A DNA stretch of 64,000 nucleotides from an uncultured Pelagibacteraceae bacterium (GCA_902571975.1 CACGED010000002.1:1-64000); one strand, 5' to 3'; positions 50,936-63,113 are shown, numbered from the stretch's first letter. Translations and numbers: made by a program. The notes: generated by a model from the letters alone, not told the origin.

Positions 50936-51868
50936 TTAGAATGCAAATTTAAAGTTTAACTCATAACCACTGTTGTCAGTAGTTGATGTACCACCTACGT
51001 TATCGACGTTAGAGTGTGAACCTGAGATAGTCATTCCACCAGAAGTATAAGAGAAACTTACACCTGTAGCTTCTTGATCATCAAGAGTTGTGCTCTCAAA
51101 ATCAATTGTAGATGAGTTAAGTGATACTGAAAGATCATCAGATACAGCGTATGATACACCAATAGCTGAAAAGTCTTCATCTGAAGTTCCTGTTGAGTAG
51201 TCACTTTCGTTAACTTGGTATCCAACTGTTAATCCACCCATTGCATATGATACTGAAAGTATTGAACTATCAACACCATTTGAACTGTCATTGTTTTCAC
51301 CCATTGCTGCGTAAGCAGTTAAACCTTCCATTCCAGTATATTTAATACCGTACTCAAGAGATCCTTCTACTATTGCAGTACCTTCTGATGGTGAATAACC
51401 TGCGCTGAAATCTATTCCGTCAGCTATGTTGTAGCTGTATAAGAATATGTTTGTAGTGTTAGCAGTACCATTTGCAGCTCCTGCAATTGTTCCACCAACT
51501 GTTACACCATGAGCTTCTTCATTAGCTGTTGGAGTTAAGTCATCCCAAGAACCAATTACTGAAGTTGAACTTCCACCAACAAATGTTAGTGTTCCGAAGT
51601 CACCTGTGTCTACTTTAACGTTGTAGTTACCTTGTCCACCACCATCAACTTCATATGTATGGCTAACAGTCATACCGTTATCCATTTCACCTGATGCTGA
51701 GAATGTAATTGAATCAGACATTGTCCAACCATTTCCAGTGTCATTATTATCTTGACCCATGAAAGTTACTTGGCTAGTACCTGAAATTGAGTAGTCAGCA
51801 GCTGTTGCTGAAGTTGCTACTAATGCAGTACCTAATGCTGTCAATCCTACTTTTTTTAGATTGTTCAT
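50936..51868 (-). CDS. Outer membrane porin-like beta-barrel protein
   Basis: Signal peptide MNNLKKVGLTALGTALVATSATAADYSISG; alternating beta-strand pattern; C-terminal YELNFKFAF ending in Phe; SD-like AAAGG upstream. Confidence 0.88.
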   Translation of the reverse strand: MNNLKKVGLTALGTALVATSATAADYSISGTSQVTFMGQDNNDTGNGWTMSDSITFSASGEMDNGMTVSHTYEVDGGGQGNYNVKVDTGDFGTLTFVGGSSTSVIGSWDDLTPTANEEAHGVTVGGTIAGAANGTANTTNIFLYSYNIADGIDFSAGYSPSEGTAIVEGSLEYGIKYTGMEGLTAYAAMGENNDSSNGVDSSILSVSYAMGGLTVGYQVNESDYSTGTSDEDFSAIGVSYAVSDDLSVSLNSSTIDFESTTLDDQEATGVSFSYTSGGMTISGSHSNVDNVGGTSTTDNSGYELNFKFAF

Positions 51869-51887
51869 ATTATTACCTTTCGTTAAT

Positions 51888-51903
51888 TGTTTAATATTAA
51901 ACA
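51888..51903. promoter_or_regulatory. Perfect 16-bp palindrome upstream of the porin gene
   Basis: TGTTTAATATTAAACA, 19 bp upstream of the ATG. Confidence 0.4.
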
Positions 51904-52086
51904 GGATATCTTTATCAATAATTTATAATTATTGGCCTTTTTATTGATCTTTTGTATTGATTATTACTATAGTGTTGTATTTTTGCATCATAAATAAGTG
52001 TTATTTTATGCTATTTTTTGAGCAAAATGAAAAAAAACTTTTAAATTTACTATTTTTTCCTCTACAACCTAATTTTAATAAAATTT

Positions 52087-52644
52087 ATGTTAATTTTTAA
52101 AAATTCAGCAATATTTATTTTCATTGGATTCGCAATTGTTGCTTTGAGCTCTTGTGGTCCTCCAGGTGATGCAAGAAAATATCCTCCAAATCCTGATGCT
52201 AGAGTTAAAAAAAATCTAGAGGAAGGAAGAGGTTTTAGATTAGATACTTCTATCAGAAACTCTGGCAAAGGAGGTGATTTTATGTTTGCAAGTGCAAACG
52301 AATTATGGAGAGCCTCGCTTGATACAATAGATTTTATGCCACTATCCTCAGTTAATTATAGTGGTGGTATTATTATAACTGACTGGTATTCAGATGGCAA
52401 TAATCTGGAAGAGTCGGTAAAAATTTCTATTCGTTTTTTGACAAATGAAGTTAGAACTGATGCATTAGATATTAAAGTTTTTTATAAACAATGTAATCAA
52501 TTAATAAATTGTAAAGTAACTCAAAAAACTGGTTCACTTGTTGCAGAATTGAAAAAAGAAATTTTAAGTAAGGCAGCTCTTTATAAAAAGCAAAAAAAAG
52601 ATAAAAACTTTAAAGAGTATAAAGGCCTGGGAAAAGTAGATTAA
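52087..52644 (+). CDS. DUF3576-type lipoprotein
   Basis: Lipobox-like IVALSSCGPPGDARKYPPNPDAR; SANELWRASLDTIDFMPLSSVNYSGGIIITDWY; upstream of leuS. Confidence 0.85.
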   Translation: MLIFKNSAIFIFIGFAIVALSSCGPPGDARKYPPNPDARVKKNLEEGRGFRLDTSIRNSGKGGDFMFASANELWRASLDTIDFMPLSSVNYSGGIIITDWYSDGNNLEESVKISIRFLTNEVRTDALDIKVFYKQCNQLINCKVTQKTGSLVAELKKEILSKAALYKKQKKDKNFKEYKGLGKVD

Positions 52645-52665
52645 ACTTAATAACAGACATAATTA

Positions 52666-55218
52666 GTGACTCCTGAAAGATATAATTTTAAAACTGTTGA
52701 GGAAAAATGGCAAAAGAACTGGCTAAATAAGAAAGTTTTTGAGTCTAAAATAGATAGATCTAAGAAAAAATTTTATTGTCTAGAAATGTTTCCATATCCT
52801 TCTGGAAAAATTCACATGGGTCACGTTAGAAATTATACAATAGGAGATGTCTTATCAAGATATAAGGCTTTAAAGGGATTTAATGTTTTGCATCCAATGG
52901 GATGGGATGCTTTTGGTATGCCTGCTGAAAATGCAGCAAGAGAAAATAATTTAGACCCAAAAGAATGGACAAACAAAAATATTTCCACAATGAAAGCTCA
53001 ATTAAAAAGACTTGGACTTTCGATTGATTGGGACAGAGAAATTTCAACTTGTTCAGAGGAATACTATAAACATCAACAGTTATTTTTTTTAGAACTTTAC
53101 GAAAAAGGTCTCGTTTATAGAAAAGAAAACTACGTCAATTGGGATCCAATAGATCAAACCGTTCTTGCTAATGAGCAGGTAATTGATGGAAAAGGTTGGA
53201 GATCTGGAGCTACAGTCGAAAGAAAAAAATTAAATCAATGGTTTTTTAATATCTCAAAATTTTCACAAGAACTACTTGATGGTTTAGATAATCTAAAGCT
53301 TTGGCCAAATAAAGTGAAAACAATGCAAAAAAATTGGATTGGAAAATCCTTTGGTTGTGAAATTGCATTTAAAACAGAAGGAGACCTTCCGGTAAAAGAA
53401 ATCAAATGTTTTACAACAAGACCCGATACATTATTTGGGTTTTCATTTTTAGCTTTGTCAGTAGATCATGAAATTTCCAAATATTTTAAAGAAGATTCAA
53501 AATTTCAAGAATTTAAAAAAGAATGTTCAAAAACTGGAACAACTGAAGAAGCAATTGCTATTGGTGAAAAGATAGGATTCAAAACTAATTTAATGGCAAT
53601 AAATCCATTAAATCCTAGCCAGAAAGTCCCTGTTTTCTTTGCTAATTTCGTACTTATGGACTACGGATTTGGTGCCGTATTTGGATGTCCAGCTCATGAC
53701 CAAAGAGATTTTGATTTTGCAAAAAAATATAATCTTGAAATTAAAACAGTTGTAAGACCGAATGAAGAAAATGATGAATATGTTATTGGAAATGAAGCAT
53801 ATTCTGGATCGGGTGTAATAATTAATTCAGAATTTCTTAATGGACTTAAAGTGCCAGAGGAGTCTGTAATAAATACAATTAATATTTTGGAAGAAAAGGG
53901 AATTGGAAAAAAACAGGTCAATTTTAGATTAAAAGATTGGGGTGTATCCAGACAAAGATATTGGGGGTGCCCAATACCAATGCTATATGATGAAGAAGGA
54001 AATATAACTCCTGTATCAAAAGAAAATTTACCAATTAAACTTCCTGAGGATGTGGATCTTAATTTAAAAGGTAATCCATTAAACTCAAAAGATAATTGGA
54101 GGAAAGTAACAATAGATGGCAAAAAATATACTAGAGAAACAGATACACTAGATACGTTTGTGTGCTCTTCTTGGTATTATTTAAGATTTTGTTCACCAAA
54201 TGAAAGTAAATATGGTTTCAATAAAGAAGATATTAATTACTGGATGCCGGTTGACCAATACATAGGAGGAGTTGAGCATGCGATTTTACATTTACTATAT
54301 TCAAGATTTTTTATGAAAGCTATTGGATATAAGAATGAAGATTTTAAATTTAAAGAACCATTTGAGGGACTGTTTACTCAAGGAATGGTTTGTCATGAAA
54401 CATACAAAGATGAAAACAATAATTGGCTAAGTCCTGAAGAAATAATATTTCAAGGAGACAAATATCATAAAAAAGGAGAACCAAAAAATATCGTTAAAGT
54501 TGGTCCATCAGAGTCGATGTCAAAGTCAAAAAAAAATGTAGTTGATCCAGAAAATATAATAAATAATTATGGTGCCGATGCTGTAAGATTGTTTATTTTA
54601 TCAGATAGTCCTCCAGAAAAAGATGTGCAATGGTCTGAGCAAGGAATGATTGCTTCATACAAATTTTTACAAAAATTGTGGACCTTACATAAAAAAATTA
54701 AAGATAGAATAAATAATAAATTAGAAATTTCTAATGATGATAGTGAAATAGAAAAGTTTACTAATCAGATGATAAATAAAGTAACAAACAATTTAGAAAA
54801 TTTTAGTTATAACGTTATCATTGCGAATATTTATGAGACATATAATTTTCTAAGTAAGGAAATAAACAAAAAAATAAATGGTAAAAACCTCGAAGATAAT
54901 TATAAAAAAATCTTGACAATCTTTTCACCGGCCATACCTCATTTTACATCTGAATGTTTTGAGGATTTAGGTAATAATGATGAAATAAATTGGCCAGTTT
55001 CAAATTTAAAATTTTTAAATGAAGAAAAAATTGATTATGTGGTACAAATTAATGGAAGAAAAAGGTCTATTTTAAATGAAAATAGAGACATTAGTGAAGA
55101 AAGACTTTTAGAAATAATAAAATCTAATACATTGTTAGAAAAATATTTAAAAGATAAACATATAAAAAAGATAATCTTTGTAAAAAATAGATTAATTAAT
55201 TTGCTAATAGATGAATAA
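52666..55218 (+). CDS. leuS: Leucyl-tRNA synthetase
   Basis: GTG start; [39 protein letters not shown]. Confidence 0.98.
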   Translation: MTPERYNFKTVEEKWQKNWLNKKVFESKIDRSKKKFYCLEMFPYPSGKIHMGHVRNYTIGDVLSRYKALKGFNVLHPMGWDAFGMPAENAARENNLDPKEWTNKNISTMKAQLKRLGLSIDWDREISTCSEEYYKHQQLFFLELYEKGLVYRKENYVNWDPIDQTVLANEQVIDGKGWRSGATVERKKLNQWFFNISKFSQELLDGLDNLKLWPNKVKTMQKNWIGKSFGCEIAFKTEGDLPVKEIKCFTTRPDTLFGFSFLALSVDHEISKYFKEDSKFQEFKKECSKTGTTEEAIAIGEKIGFKTNLMAINPLNPSQKVPVFFANFVLMDYGFGAVFGCPAHDQRDFDFAKKYNLEIKTVVRPNEENDEYVIGNEAYSGSGVIINSEFLNGLKVPEESVINTINILEEKGIGKKQVNFRLKDWGVSRQRYWGCPIPMLYDEEGNITPVSKENLPIKLPEDVDLNLKGNPLNSKDNWRKVTIDGKKYTRETDTLDTFVCSSWYYLRFCSPNESKYGFNKEDINYWMPVDQYIGGVEHAILHLLYSRFFMKAIGYKNEDFKFKEPFEGLFTQGMVCHETYKDENNNWLSPEEIIFQGDKYHKKGEPKNIVKVGPSESMSKSKKNVVDPENIINNYGADAVRLFILSDSPPEKDVQWSEQGMIASYKFLQKLWTLHKKIKDRINNKLEISNDDSEIEKFTNQMINKVTNNLENFSYNVIIANIYETYNFLSKEINKKINGKNLEDNYKKILTIFSPAIPHFTSECFEDLGNNDEINWPVSNLKFLNEEKIDYVVQINGRKRSILNENRDISEERLLEIIKSNTLLEKYLKDKHIKKIIFVKNRLINLLIDE

Positions 55219-55687
55219 ATTTTATATTAAATATGTATCAGTAATTTTACTTTTCATACTCACTTCATGTTCTTATCAACCTATTTTTTCTCAGAAAAGT
55301 TATAATTTTGAAATAGATAAAATTAAATATTCAGGTGAAAAACAAATAAATAACATTATTAAAAATAAACTTAATTTAATAAAAAATAATGAAGGACAGG
55401 GTGATAGAAAATACAATCTTACAATTAACAGTTATAAAGAAAGATTTATAGTATCAAAAGACTCCAAAGGAGATCCTTTAAAATTTGAACTAATAGTTAC
55501 AATAAATTATGAGATAGCTCATAATGATAATTTATTGTTAGTAAAAAAAATTACAAAAAATAATATTTATAATAATGTTGTAGATAAGTTTAAACTTGAA
55601 CAAAATGAAAAAATTATAATTGAAAATTTGTCTGAAAAGATTAGTGAAATAATTATTTCATCAATGATAAATTTAGATGATAATTAA
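55211..55687 (+). CDS. lptE: LPS-assembly lipoprotein LptE-like
   Basis: [14 protein letters not shown] lipobox; position between leuS and holA. Confidence 0.8.
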   Translation: MNKFYIKYVSVILLFILTSCSYQPIFSQKSYNFEIDKIKYSGEKQINNIIKNKLNLIKNNEGQGDRKYNLTINSYKERFIVSKDSKGDPLKFELIVTINYEIAHNDNLLLVKKITKNNIYNNVVDKFKLEQNEKIIIENLSEKISEIIISSMINLDDN

Positions 55688-56654
55688 AAGCTTTGAGGCA
55701 GATAAATTAAAATCACTTAATTTAAGAATACATTTAATTTATGGAAATAATGAAGGTTTAAAAGAAGATATTTTAAAAAATTATTACCTTAAAAACTTTA
55801 ATGGTGATTTATTGAAATATGATGAACAAGATATCTTGGGTAATAAAGATGAATTTATTTCAAGCCTGTTAACAAAATCATTATTTGAAAGTAAAAAAAT
55901 AATAATTATTTCAAGAGCTACAGAAAAATTATATGACTTAATAGTTGATATTTTAGAGAGAGAAATATTAGAAATAAAAATTATAATAAAATCTAAAAAC
56001 TTAGAGAAAAAATCAAAACTTAGGAGTATTTTTGAGAAAGAGAAGAGACTTATATGTACACCTGTTTATGAAGATGATTCAAAGTCTTTAAGCTATGTGA
56101 TTCAAAATTTTTTAAGAGAAAATCAATTAAATTTATCTCAAGAAATTAAAAATATACTTATTGAAAGATCAGGAGGAGATAGAATTAATCTAAAAAATGA
56201 GTTGTCAAAGTTGAAAAATTTATCAATTAGTAGAAAAAAATTGAATATTGAAGATGTATTAAACTTATCAAATTTAGCAGAAAATTATAGTGTATTCGAA
56301 TTAGGAGATAATTATCTCACAAAAAATTCCAAGAAAGTTTCTACAATACTTAATGAAAATAATTATTCAGACGAGGATTGTATATTAATAATAAGAACAA
56401 TTCTTAGTAAATCAAAAAGGCTTTTAAAAATAAGAAATGAAATTGATAATAACACAAATATTGATCAAGTTATATCAGGATTCAAACCTCCTATATTTTG
56501 GAAAGAAAAAGATATCGTAAAAAAACAGGCACAATCTTGGACTACCAAGGAGATAAAAGAAATTATATATAAAGTGAATAACTTAGAGGCTTTAGTTAAA
56601 AAAAATTCAACAAATTCAATGCTTTTTGTCTCTAATTTTGTAAGTAACTATTAG
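55677..56654 (+). CDS. holA: DNA polymerase III subunit delta
   Basis: IHLIYGNNEGLKEDI; ERSGGDRINLKNELSKLKNL; follows lptE. Confidence 0.9.
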   Translation: MIIKSFEADKLKSLNLRIHLIYGNNEGLKEDILKNYYLKNFNGDLLKYDEQDILGNKDEFISSLLTKSLFESKKIIIISRATEKLYDLIVDILEREILEIKIIIKSKNLEKKSKLRSIFEKEKRLICTPVYEDDSKSLSYVIQNFLRENQLNLSQEIKNILIERSGGDRINLKNELSKLKNLSISRKKLNIEDVLNLSNLAENYSVFELGDNYLTKNSKKVSTILNENNYSDEDCILIIRTILSKSKRLLKIRNEIDNNTNIDQVISGFKPPIFWKEKDIVKKQAQSWTTKEIKEIIYKVNNLEALVKKNSTNSMLFVSNFVSNY

Positions 56655-57502
56655 TAATTTTGCTTAATGATCTCTACCAACCTATCTAGCTGATCAGCGC
56701 CCTTATACTCCAAGCTAATAGTACCAGAATTGTTTTTCTTATTCCTAACAAAAACTCTCATTCCAATTTTATTCGTTAACTCCTCTTCAAGGTTTACAAT
56801 ATTTGGATCTTTTTTCTTGGTAGAACCATTAGAACTAGATTTCAACATGCGGACCAAACTTTCGGCTTGCCTAACCGATAACTTTTTTGAAAGAATTTTC
56901 TTTGCTAAAAGAACAGCATTATCTAATCCCACCAAAATTTTTGCATGTCCTTGTGATAATTTTTCTTCAATTATTAATTCTATAATCTCTTGTGGAAGAG
57001 TTAGAAGTCTTAAACAGTTTGATATATGGGCTCGACTTTTACCTATAAATTTTGATACTTTATCCTGATCGTAGCTGAATTCATCTATTAATCTTTTATA
57101 ACCTTCAGCCTCCTCAATTGGATTTAAATCTTTTCTTTGTACATTTTCAACAATTGCAAATTCTAATGATTTAAGATTATCTACATTAATTATTATTACT
57201 GGTACATCATGAAGCCCTGCATATTGGGCTGCCTGCCATCTTCTTTCTCCAGCTATTATCTCAAATTTACCGTCCTCATCAGAAGCTGGTCTTACAATGA
57301 TAGGTTGGATAATTCCTCGTTCTCTTATAGAGTTAGTTAATTCCTCTAAACTAATTTCATCAAATTTTTTTCTAGGTTGATACTTATTTCTAATTAAAGA
57401 ACTTATTGAAATATTTTTTTTATCATCAATTTGTTCACTATCACCTATTAAAGATGATAGTCCTCGTCCTAGCCCTTTTTTTGATTTAAACGGATTGATC
57501 AT
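56651..57502 (-). CDS. parB: Chromosome partitioning protein ParB
   Basis: KKGLGRGLSSLIGD; NKYQPRKKFDEISLEELTNSIRERGIIQPIIVRP; GERRWQAAQ. Confidence 0.98.
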   Translation of the reverse strand: MINPFKSKKGLGRGLSSLIGDSEQIDDKKNISISSLIRNKYQPRKKFDEISLEELTNSIRERGIIQPIIVRPASDEDGKFEIIAGERRWQAAQYAGLHDVPVIIINVDNLKSLEFAIVENVQRKDLNPIEEAEGYKRLIDEFSYDQDKVSKFIGKSRAHISNCLRLLTLPQEIIELIIEEKLSQGHAKILVGLDNAVLLAKKILSKKLSVRQAESLVRMLKSSSNGSTKKKDPNIVNLEEELTNKIGMRVFVRNKKNNSGTISLEYKGADQLDRLVEIIKQNY

Positions 57503-58299
57503 GCTGCACTCTCCACTGGTTTATCTTGGTTTAAAAATTCTTCTGTAAAACTAAAATATGCTTTACTGCCTGGACAAGTTTTATCATAAATAAGAACTGG
57601 AACCCCGTGAGAAGGAGCTTCTGATAATCTAACATTTCTTGGTACTGCTGTACTGTAAACTTTATCCTTAAAATAGTTCCTTGCCTCTGTTTCTACCTCG
57701 CTTGATAATTTATTTCTTTTGTCATACATAGTCAGAAGTATTCCTCTTATATCTAAAGATGGATTTAGGTTTGACTTTATCCTTTCAATTGTTTTCATAA
57801 GCTGAGTAAGACCCTCTAAAGCAAAGAATTCTGTCTGAAGTGGTACCACAAGAGCATCAGAGGCCACCAATGCCATGATTGTGAGAAGGCTTAAGGATGG
57901 TGGACAATCAATAATGACGTAGTCATAGGATGATCCAGAATTGTTTAAAATAGAGCTTAATTCATCCTTCAATTTAAAGGCTCTGCGACTATCACCTGCT
58001 GTTTCAACCTCAAGTCCAGACAAATCAACATTTGATGATATCAAATCTAAATTTTCAAAGCTTGTGGACTGGATTACCTCCGAAATTTTTTTATTTCCAT
58101 TCAACACATTATAAATTGTTTGATCAGAACTTGTTGTATTAGATAATCCAAGTCCCGTTGTAGCATTTCCTTGGGGATCAAGATCAATAACAAGAATTTT
58201 TTTTCCTTTTGTTGTCAAACCGGCAGCAAGATTAATTACAGTAGTGGTCTTACCCACTCCACCTTTTTGATTTATAACCGAAATAATTTTTCTATTCAT
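57499..58299 (-). CDS. parA: Chromosome partitioning ATPase ParA
   Basis: ISVINQKGGVGKTTTVINLAAGL; LVIDLDPQGNATTGLG. Confidence 0.98.
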   Translation of the reverse strand: MNRKIISVINQKGGVGKTTTVINLAAGLTTKGKKILVIDLDPQGNATTGLGLSNTTSSDQTIYNVLNGNKKISEVIQSTSFENLDLISSNVDLSGLEVETAGDSRRAFKLKDELSSILNNSGSSYDYVIIDCPPSLSLLTIMALVASDALVVPLQTEFFALEGLTQLMKTIERIKSNLNPSLDIRGILLTMYDKRNKLSSEVETEARNYFKDKVYSTAVPRNVRLSEAPSHGVPVLIYDKTCPGSKAYFSFTEEFLNQDKPVESAA

Positions 58300-58936
58300 T
58301 TTTTTTTTTTAAATTTGATATTTTTACTACTGATGACTCATCACTTGTCAGGCTTTTCATTTCTTCTAAGTCAAATTTCCATTTTGTAGATACATCTTTC
58401 AAAATTTTTTTTCCACTCTTTCCTAAATACATGACTATATATTTAAAATTTTTAAAATTCGTTGTTGCTATTTCAAAAATTACTGGCAAAGGTTTAAATG
58501 CTCGACAAATTATTACGTCTGTCACTAAATTTTTCTCTTCAAATATATTTTTTTGGTAAATTTTTGCCTCTAATTTAAACTTTTTTGCCATCACTTTTAA
58601 GAAATTGCTTTTTCGATAACTCTTTTCATAAAAAATTAGCTTAAAACCTTGCTTTTTAGATTTCATCAAAATACCTAAAACTATACTAGGAAGCCCTGCA
58701 CCTGATCCAAGATCAGTACATACTTGAATATCATTTTTATCAATAAATTCAATGGTTTGAGCACTATCGTAAATATGCCTTGTATTTATTGATTTTTCTG
58801 TGCTTGAACTTATCAAGTTTATTTTCTTATTTGTCTCCAAGATTGACTGTGAATAATCCTCCAACTCGCTCAGAGTTTCACGTGAAACATTTGGGAGATA
58901 GATTTTAGTTTTTTTTATTATTTTCGAATCAATCAA
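58292..58936 (-). CDS. rsmG: 16S rRNA m7G527 methyltransferase
   Basis: [27 protein letters not shown]; between mnmG and parA. Confidence 0.95.
   Translation of the reverse strand: MIDSKIIKKTKIYLPNVSRETLSELEDYSQSILETNKKINLISSSTEKSINTRHIYDSAQTIEFIDKNDIQVCTDLGSGAGLPSIVLGILMKSKKQGFKLIFYEKSYRKSNFLKVMAKKFKLEAKIYQKNIFEEKNLVTDVIICRAFKPLPVIFEIATTNFKNFKYIVMYLGKSGKKILKDVSTKWKFDLEEMKSLTSDESSVVKISNLKKKNE
58874..58889. promoter_or_regulatory. parS-like site 1 (within rsmG)
   Basis: AGTTTCACGTGAAACA; 15/16 match to parS consensus TGTTTCACGTGAAACA. Confidence 0.92.
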
Positions 58937-60804
58937 GCTATATGCTTAATAGACTTTCTTTTGACATGAGACAACAAAATATATACTGCGGCTGGAGTAA
59001 TTCCATCTATTCTGAGTGCTTGCCCTAGTGTTTTTGGCTTTATTTCCTTAAATTTTGACTTCACTTCATTTGACAGCCCAGAAAATTGGTCATAATTAAT
59101 ATTTTTAGGAATTTTAAGATTTTCATCTCTTTTAAATGCTAAAATGTCTGCATCTTGTTTCTTCAAATAGCCTTTATAATGAGCTTTTATCTCAATTTGC
59201 TCATCGATTTCACGTGAAACATATTTAATTTCTGGCCAAATTTCCCTAATTTTACTCATATCTACTGACTTTTGGCTCAATATTTCTAATGCATTTCTTT
59301 TAACCCCATCTTTCGCAATTTTAACACCAAATTTTGATGCTTTTGAAGGAGAAATTAGAGAATTTTTCATATTTTTGAGACTTTTTTCTAGTTTAGATGC
59401 TTTCTCTTTAAATATGATTTTCCTTTCATCTAATATTAAACCAATATCAATTCCTTTTTGGGTAAGTCTTATATCTGCATTATCAGATCTCAAAGATAGT
59501 CTGTATTCTGCCCTTGAGGTGAACATTCTATAAGGCTCTGCAACTCCTTTTGTAACTAAATCATCTATCATAACACCTATGTATGCCTCAGATCTATCAA
59601 GTATAAATGGTTCTTTATCTTTAATAGAGAGAGCAGCATTTATTCCAGCTACCAAACCTTGTGCTGCGGCTTCTTCATAGCCTGTTGTTCCATTTATTTG
59701 TCCAGCGAGGTAAAGATTTTTAATTTTTTTTGTCTCTAAAGTTAGGAATAGCTCCCGTGGGTCAACAAAATCATATTCAATTGCGTATCCAGGCCTTAAA
59801 ATCTTTACATTTTCTAAACCATTGATATTATTGCATATTTCTTGCTGTATTTCAGCAGGTAGAGAAGTTGAAATTCCATTTGGGTAGATTGTTTTATCAT
59901 TTAGACCTTCTGGCTCTAAAAATATTTGATGTTTTTGCTTATCAGCAAACTTTACAACTTTATCTTCTATAGAAGGACAATATCTAGGACCGACACCTTG
60001 GATACTTCCTGAGTACATAGCACTACTGTTTATGTTTTTAGATATGATCTCATGAACTGCTCGATTGGTATAAGTCATCCTACATGAAATTTGTCTATTG
60101 ATATTTTTTTTTGTAAGGAAAGAAAAAAAATATGGATCTTCATCTGCATGCTGCTCTTCGAGTTTTTCGAAATTAATTGTCGTTGCATCCAATCTTGGTG
60201 GTGTTCCTGTTTTTAATCTTCCAATTTTAAAATCATATTTTTCTAGTTGTTCACTTAAACCTGTTGAAGGTTTTTCATTAAATCTCCCTGCAGGTGTTTT
60301 TTCTTTACCAATGTGAATTAAACCATTTAAAAAAGTTCCAGTTGTTAGGATTACTCTAGATGATAATACTTTTTTACCTTCTTGTGTAATAAAACCAATT
60401 ATATTGTTTTTTTCAAAAATGAACTCTATTACAGGATCAGAAAAAATGCTTAAATTACAGTAATTTACAAGTTTTTCTTGCATATATTTCTTATATAATG
60501 ATCTATCACTTTGTGTTCGGGGTCCACGCACTGCAGGGCCTCTGCTTCTATTCAATAATCGAAATTGTATTCCTGATTTATCTGCAACTTCACCCATTAC
60601 GCCATCTAGTGCATCTATCTCTCTAACAAGATGACCTTTACCCAATCCCCCTATGGCTGGATTACATGACATCTCACCAATAGTATCAAATTTATGAGTA
60701 AATAACGCAGTATTAATGCCCAACCTAGCAGATGCTGCTGCAGCTTCACAGCCTGCATGACCTCCACCAATTACAACTACATCAAATGATATCTCATTTT
60801 TCAT
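58933..60804 (-). CDS. mnmG: tRNA uridine-5-carboxymethylaminomethyl modification enzyme MnmG/GidA
   Basis: [43 protein letters not shown]. Confidence 0.98.
   Translation of the reverse strand: MKNEISFDVVVIGGGHAGCEAAAASARLGINTALFTHKFDTIGEMSCNPAIGGLGKGHLVREIDALDGVMGEVADKSGIQFRLLNRSRGPAVRGPRTQSDRSLYKKYMQEKLVNYCNLSIFSDPVIEFIFEKNNIIGFITQEGKKVLSSRVILTTGTFLNGLIHIGKEKTPAGRFNEKPSTGLSEQLEKYDFKIGRLKTGTPPRLDATTINFEKLEEQHADEDPYFFSFLTKKNINRQISCRMTYTNRAVHEIISKNINSSAMYSGSIQGVGPRYCPSIEDKVVKFADKQKHQIFLEPEGLNDKTIYPNGISTSLPAEIQQEICNNINGLENVKILRPGYAIEYDFVDPRELFLTLETKKIKNLYLAGQINGTTGYEEAAAQGLVAGINAALSIKDKEPFILDRSEAYIGVMIDDLVTKGVAEPYRMFTSRAEYRLSLRSDNADIRLTQKGIDIGLILDERKIIFKEKASKLEKSLKNMKNSLISPSKASKFGVKIAKDGVKRNALEILSQKSVDMSKIREIWPEIKYVSREIDEQIEIKAHYKGYLKKQDADILAFKRDENLKIPKNINYDQFSGLSNEVKSKFKEIKPKTLGQALRIDGITPAAVYILLSHVKRKSIKHIA
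59206..59221. promoter_or_regulatory. parS-like site 2 (within mnmG)
   Basis: GATTTCACGTGAAACA; 14/16 match to parS consensus. Confidence 0.85.
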
Positions 60805-60880
60805 AGCTGTAATTTATTATTGATCTTAAAATTTACAAGAAAACACTTATGAATGTTTAAAAAGTAAACAAATTCAATGC

Positions 60881-62212
60881 TTATTTACCTATACAGAAAT
60901 CGCTAAAAATGGAACCTAGTATTTCTTCAACATCTACTTTTCCGACAATCATTCCTAGGTCTCTAGTTGCTAACCTTAAATCCTCTGCAGCTTTATCAAA
61001 ATCTTCTTGTGAATTTTTTTCCTCAAAATTTTTTAAATTTTGAACACAAGCTTCTAAACTTTGTCTATGTCTTTCTCTTGTAATTAAAGTTTCGTTTGAA
61101 CTTACAAATTTATTTTTTAGTTTATCTTTAATTCTATTAATTAACTCATCAAAGTTTGTTTCATTCTTAATTGATAAAAAAATTGGATTAAATTTTGAAA
61201 TTTGTTGACTTATATTTTTAAAACCAAGATCTATTTTATTAATAACTATTATTGATTTTTCACTCACCAAATCGTTCAAAAATCCAGTAAAATCAACACT
61301 TTTTGGTTCAATCACTATTATATTTAAATCAGCATCCTCGGCTCTTTTAAGAGCCAGTTTAATTCCTTTTTTTTCTATCTCGTCTTGAGACTCCCTTATC
61401 CCAGCAGTATCTGAGATCACAACAGGGTAACCATCCAAATTTAAGTGGGCTTCGATAACATCTCTTGTTGTTCCAGCAATTTCTGAAACGATTGCTACAT
61501 CACGATTTGAAAGATAATTAAGCAAGGAAGATTTTCCAGCATTCGTAGGTCCGATGATTGCAATCTTAAAACCTTCTCTAATTCTTTCTCCAACTTTTTG
61601 GTCGTCCAAAATTTTTTCAATTTGATTTCTTATTTTTTCGGAATCTATTTTAATATTTTTAATCATATCTTCTGGAAGATCATCTTCGGGAAAATCAATT
61701 TTAGCCTCAACATTTGATAAAATTTTTAAAAGTTTTTCTCGGAGGGAATTAAACTTATCTGAGCTTTTTCCACTCATTATTTTTAAAGCCTGTTGTCTTT
61801 GAATTTCTGTTTCAGCAGAAATTAAGTCTGAAATACTTTCTGCTTTAAGAAGATTTATTTTACCATTTTGAAATGCAAGTTTTGTAAATTCTCCAGGTTC
61901 GGCTAATCGACAATTTTTAACTTTAGAAAGTTGATGTAACATTGATCTAACAACTGCTATACTTCCATGAACATGCATTTCTGCCATATCTTCACCTGTG
62001 TAGCTCTCAGGGCCAGGAAACCATAGTAATAAACCTTCATCTATTAGTTCAGAAGTGCTTATTTTATTGAACTTTTTTAAATTTGATACTCGTGGTTCAG
62101 GGGGATCTTCACCTGTAATAAGTTTGACTACATTTGAAGCCTCAGACCCAGATATTCTAATTACAGCTATTCCAGAGACTCCTGGTCCTGATGATAGTGC
62201 ATATATAGTCAT
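60881..62212 (-). CDS. mnmE: tRNA modification GTPase MnmE
   Basis: IIGPTNAGKSSLLNYLSNRDVAIVSEIAGTTRDVIEAHL; C-terminal FCIGK. Confidence 0.98.
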   Translation of the reverse strand: MTIYALSSGPGVSGIAVIRISGSEASNVVKLITGEDPPEPRVSNLKKFNKISTSELIDEGLLLWFPGPESYTGEDMAEMHVHGSIAVVRSMLHQLSKVKNCRLAEPGEFTKLAFQNGKINLLKAESISDLISAETEIQRQQALKIMSGKSSDKFNSLREKLLKILSNVEAKIDFPEDDLPEDMIKNIKIDSEKIRNQIEKILDDQKVGERIREGFKIAIIGPTNAGKSSLLNYLSNRDVAIVSEIAGTTRDVIEAHLNLDGYPVVISDTAGIRESQDEIEKKGIKLALKRAEDADLNIIVIEPKSVDFTGFLNDLVSEKSIIVINKIDLGFKNISQQISKFNPIFLSIKNETNFDELINRIKDKLKNKFVSSNETLITRERHRQSLEACVQNLKNFEEKNSQEDFDKAAEDLRLATRDLGMIVGKVDVEEILGSIFSDFCIGK

Positions 62213-62258
62213 ATAATTATTATAGTTTTATATTAATCATAATAATATAATTTTCTAA

Positions 62259-63113
62259 ATGATAATATGGCTTGCATCTTATCCCAAGAGTGGAAATACA
62301 TGGATTAGATCTTTTTTAGCTTCATTATTATTTAATAAAAATAACAAAGCTGATTTGGATGGAATTTCAAATATACCCCAGTATCCTTTAAGATCGCATT
62401 TTAAAAATCTTGTAAATAATATTGATGATATAAAAGAAATTTCATCTAACTGGGTTAAATCTCAAAGTTTAATCAATAATGATAAAAAAATTAAATTTTT
62501 TAAAACACATCATGCTCTTTGTAATTACCAAGGAAATAACTTTACTAATTTAGAAAACACTTTAGGTGTTATACACATCGTTCGTGATCCAAGAAATATA
62601 ATCTCATCAATACTTTATCACTATTCGAAAGAGAATTACAACAAAGCTCTTGAATTTATGTTAGATGATAATAAAGCTTTAGGTAAGAAATTTGATAAAA
62701 AAAGTCCAACTGTAAACAGAGATATGTTTACAATAATTTCATCATGGAAAAATAATTATAATTCTTGGAAAAATTTTAGAGGGAATTATTTATTGATAAA
62801 ATATGAAAACTTATTGTTCGAACCAAATAAAGAATTTTATAAGATATGTAATTACTTGACTGATAAAATAAACATTAAATTTGATGATGAAAAAATTTTT
62901 ACTGCAATAAAAGAAAATAATTTTGAAAATCTTAAAAAATTGGAGAACAGTAAGGGATTTAATGAAACGGTTAAGGATAAATCAACAGGAAAACTTAAAA
63001 AATTTTTTAATTTAGGTCCTGAAAATAAATGGGAAAATATATTAGATCCAAAAATCAAAACAATGATAGAGAAAGAATTTAAAGAAGAAATGAAAGAATT
63101 GAGGTATTTATAA
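62259..63113 (+). CDS. Sulfotransferase domain protein
   Basis: WLASYPKSGNTWIRSFLASLL (PAPS-binding 5'-PSB motif); HIVRDPRNIISSILYHY (3'-PB motif). Confidence 0.9.
   Translation: MIIWLASYPKSGNTWIRSFLASLLFNKNNKADLDGISNIPQYPLRSHFKNLVNNIDDIKEISSNWVKSQSLINNDKKIKFFKTHHALCNYQGNNFTNLENTLGVIHIVRDPRNIISSILYHYSKENYNKALEFMLDDNKALGKKFDKKSPTVNRDMFTIISSWKNNYNSWKNFRGNYLLIKYENLLFEPNKEFYKICNYLTDKINIKFDDEKIFTAIKENNFENLKKLENSKGFNETVKDKSTGKLKKFFNLGPENKWENILDPKIKTMIEKEFKEEMKELRYL

Noticed and set aside
53694-54122. 142-aa minus-strand ORF
   Set aside because: Antisense to leuS; shadow ORF of a conserved gene.
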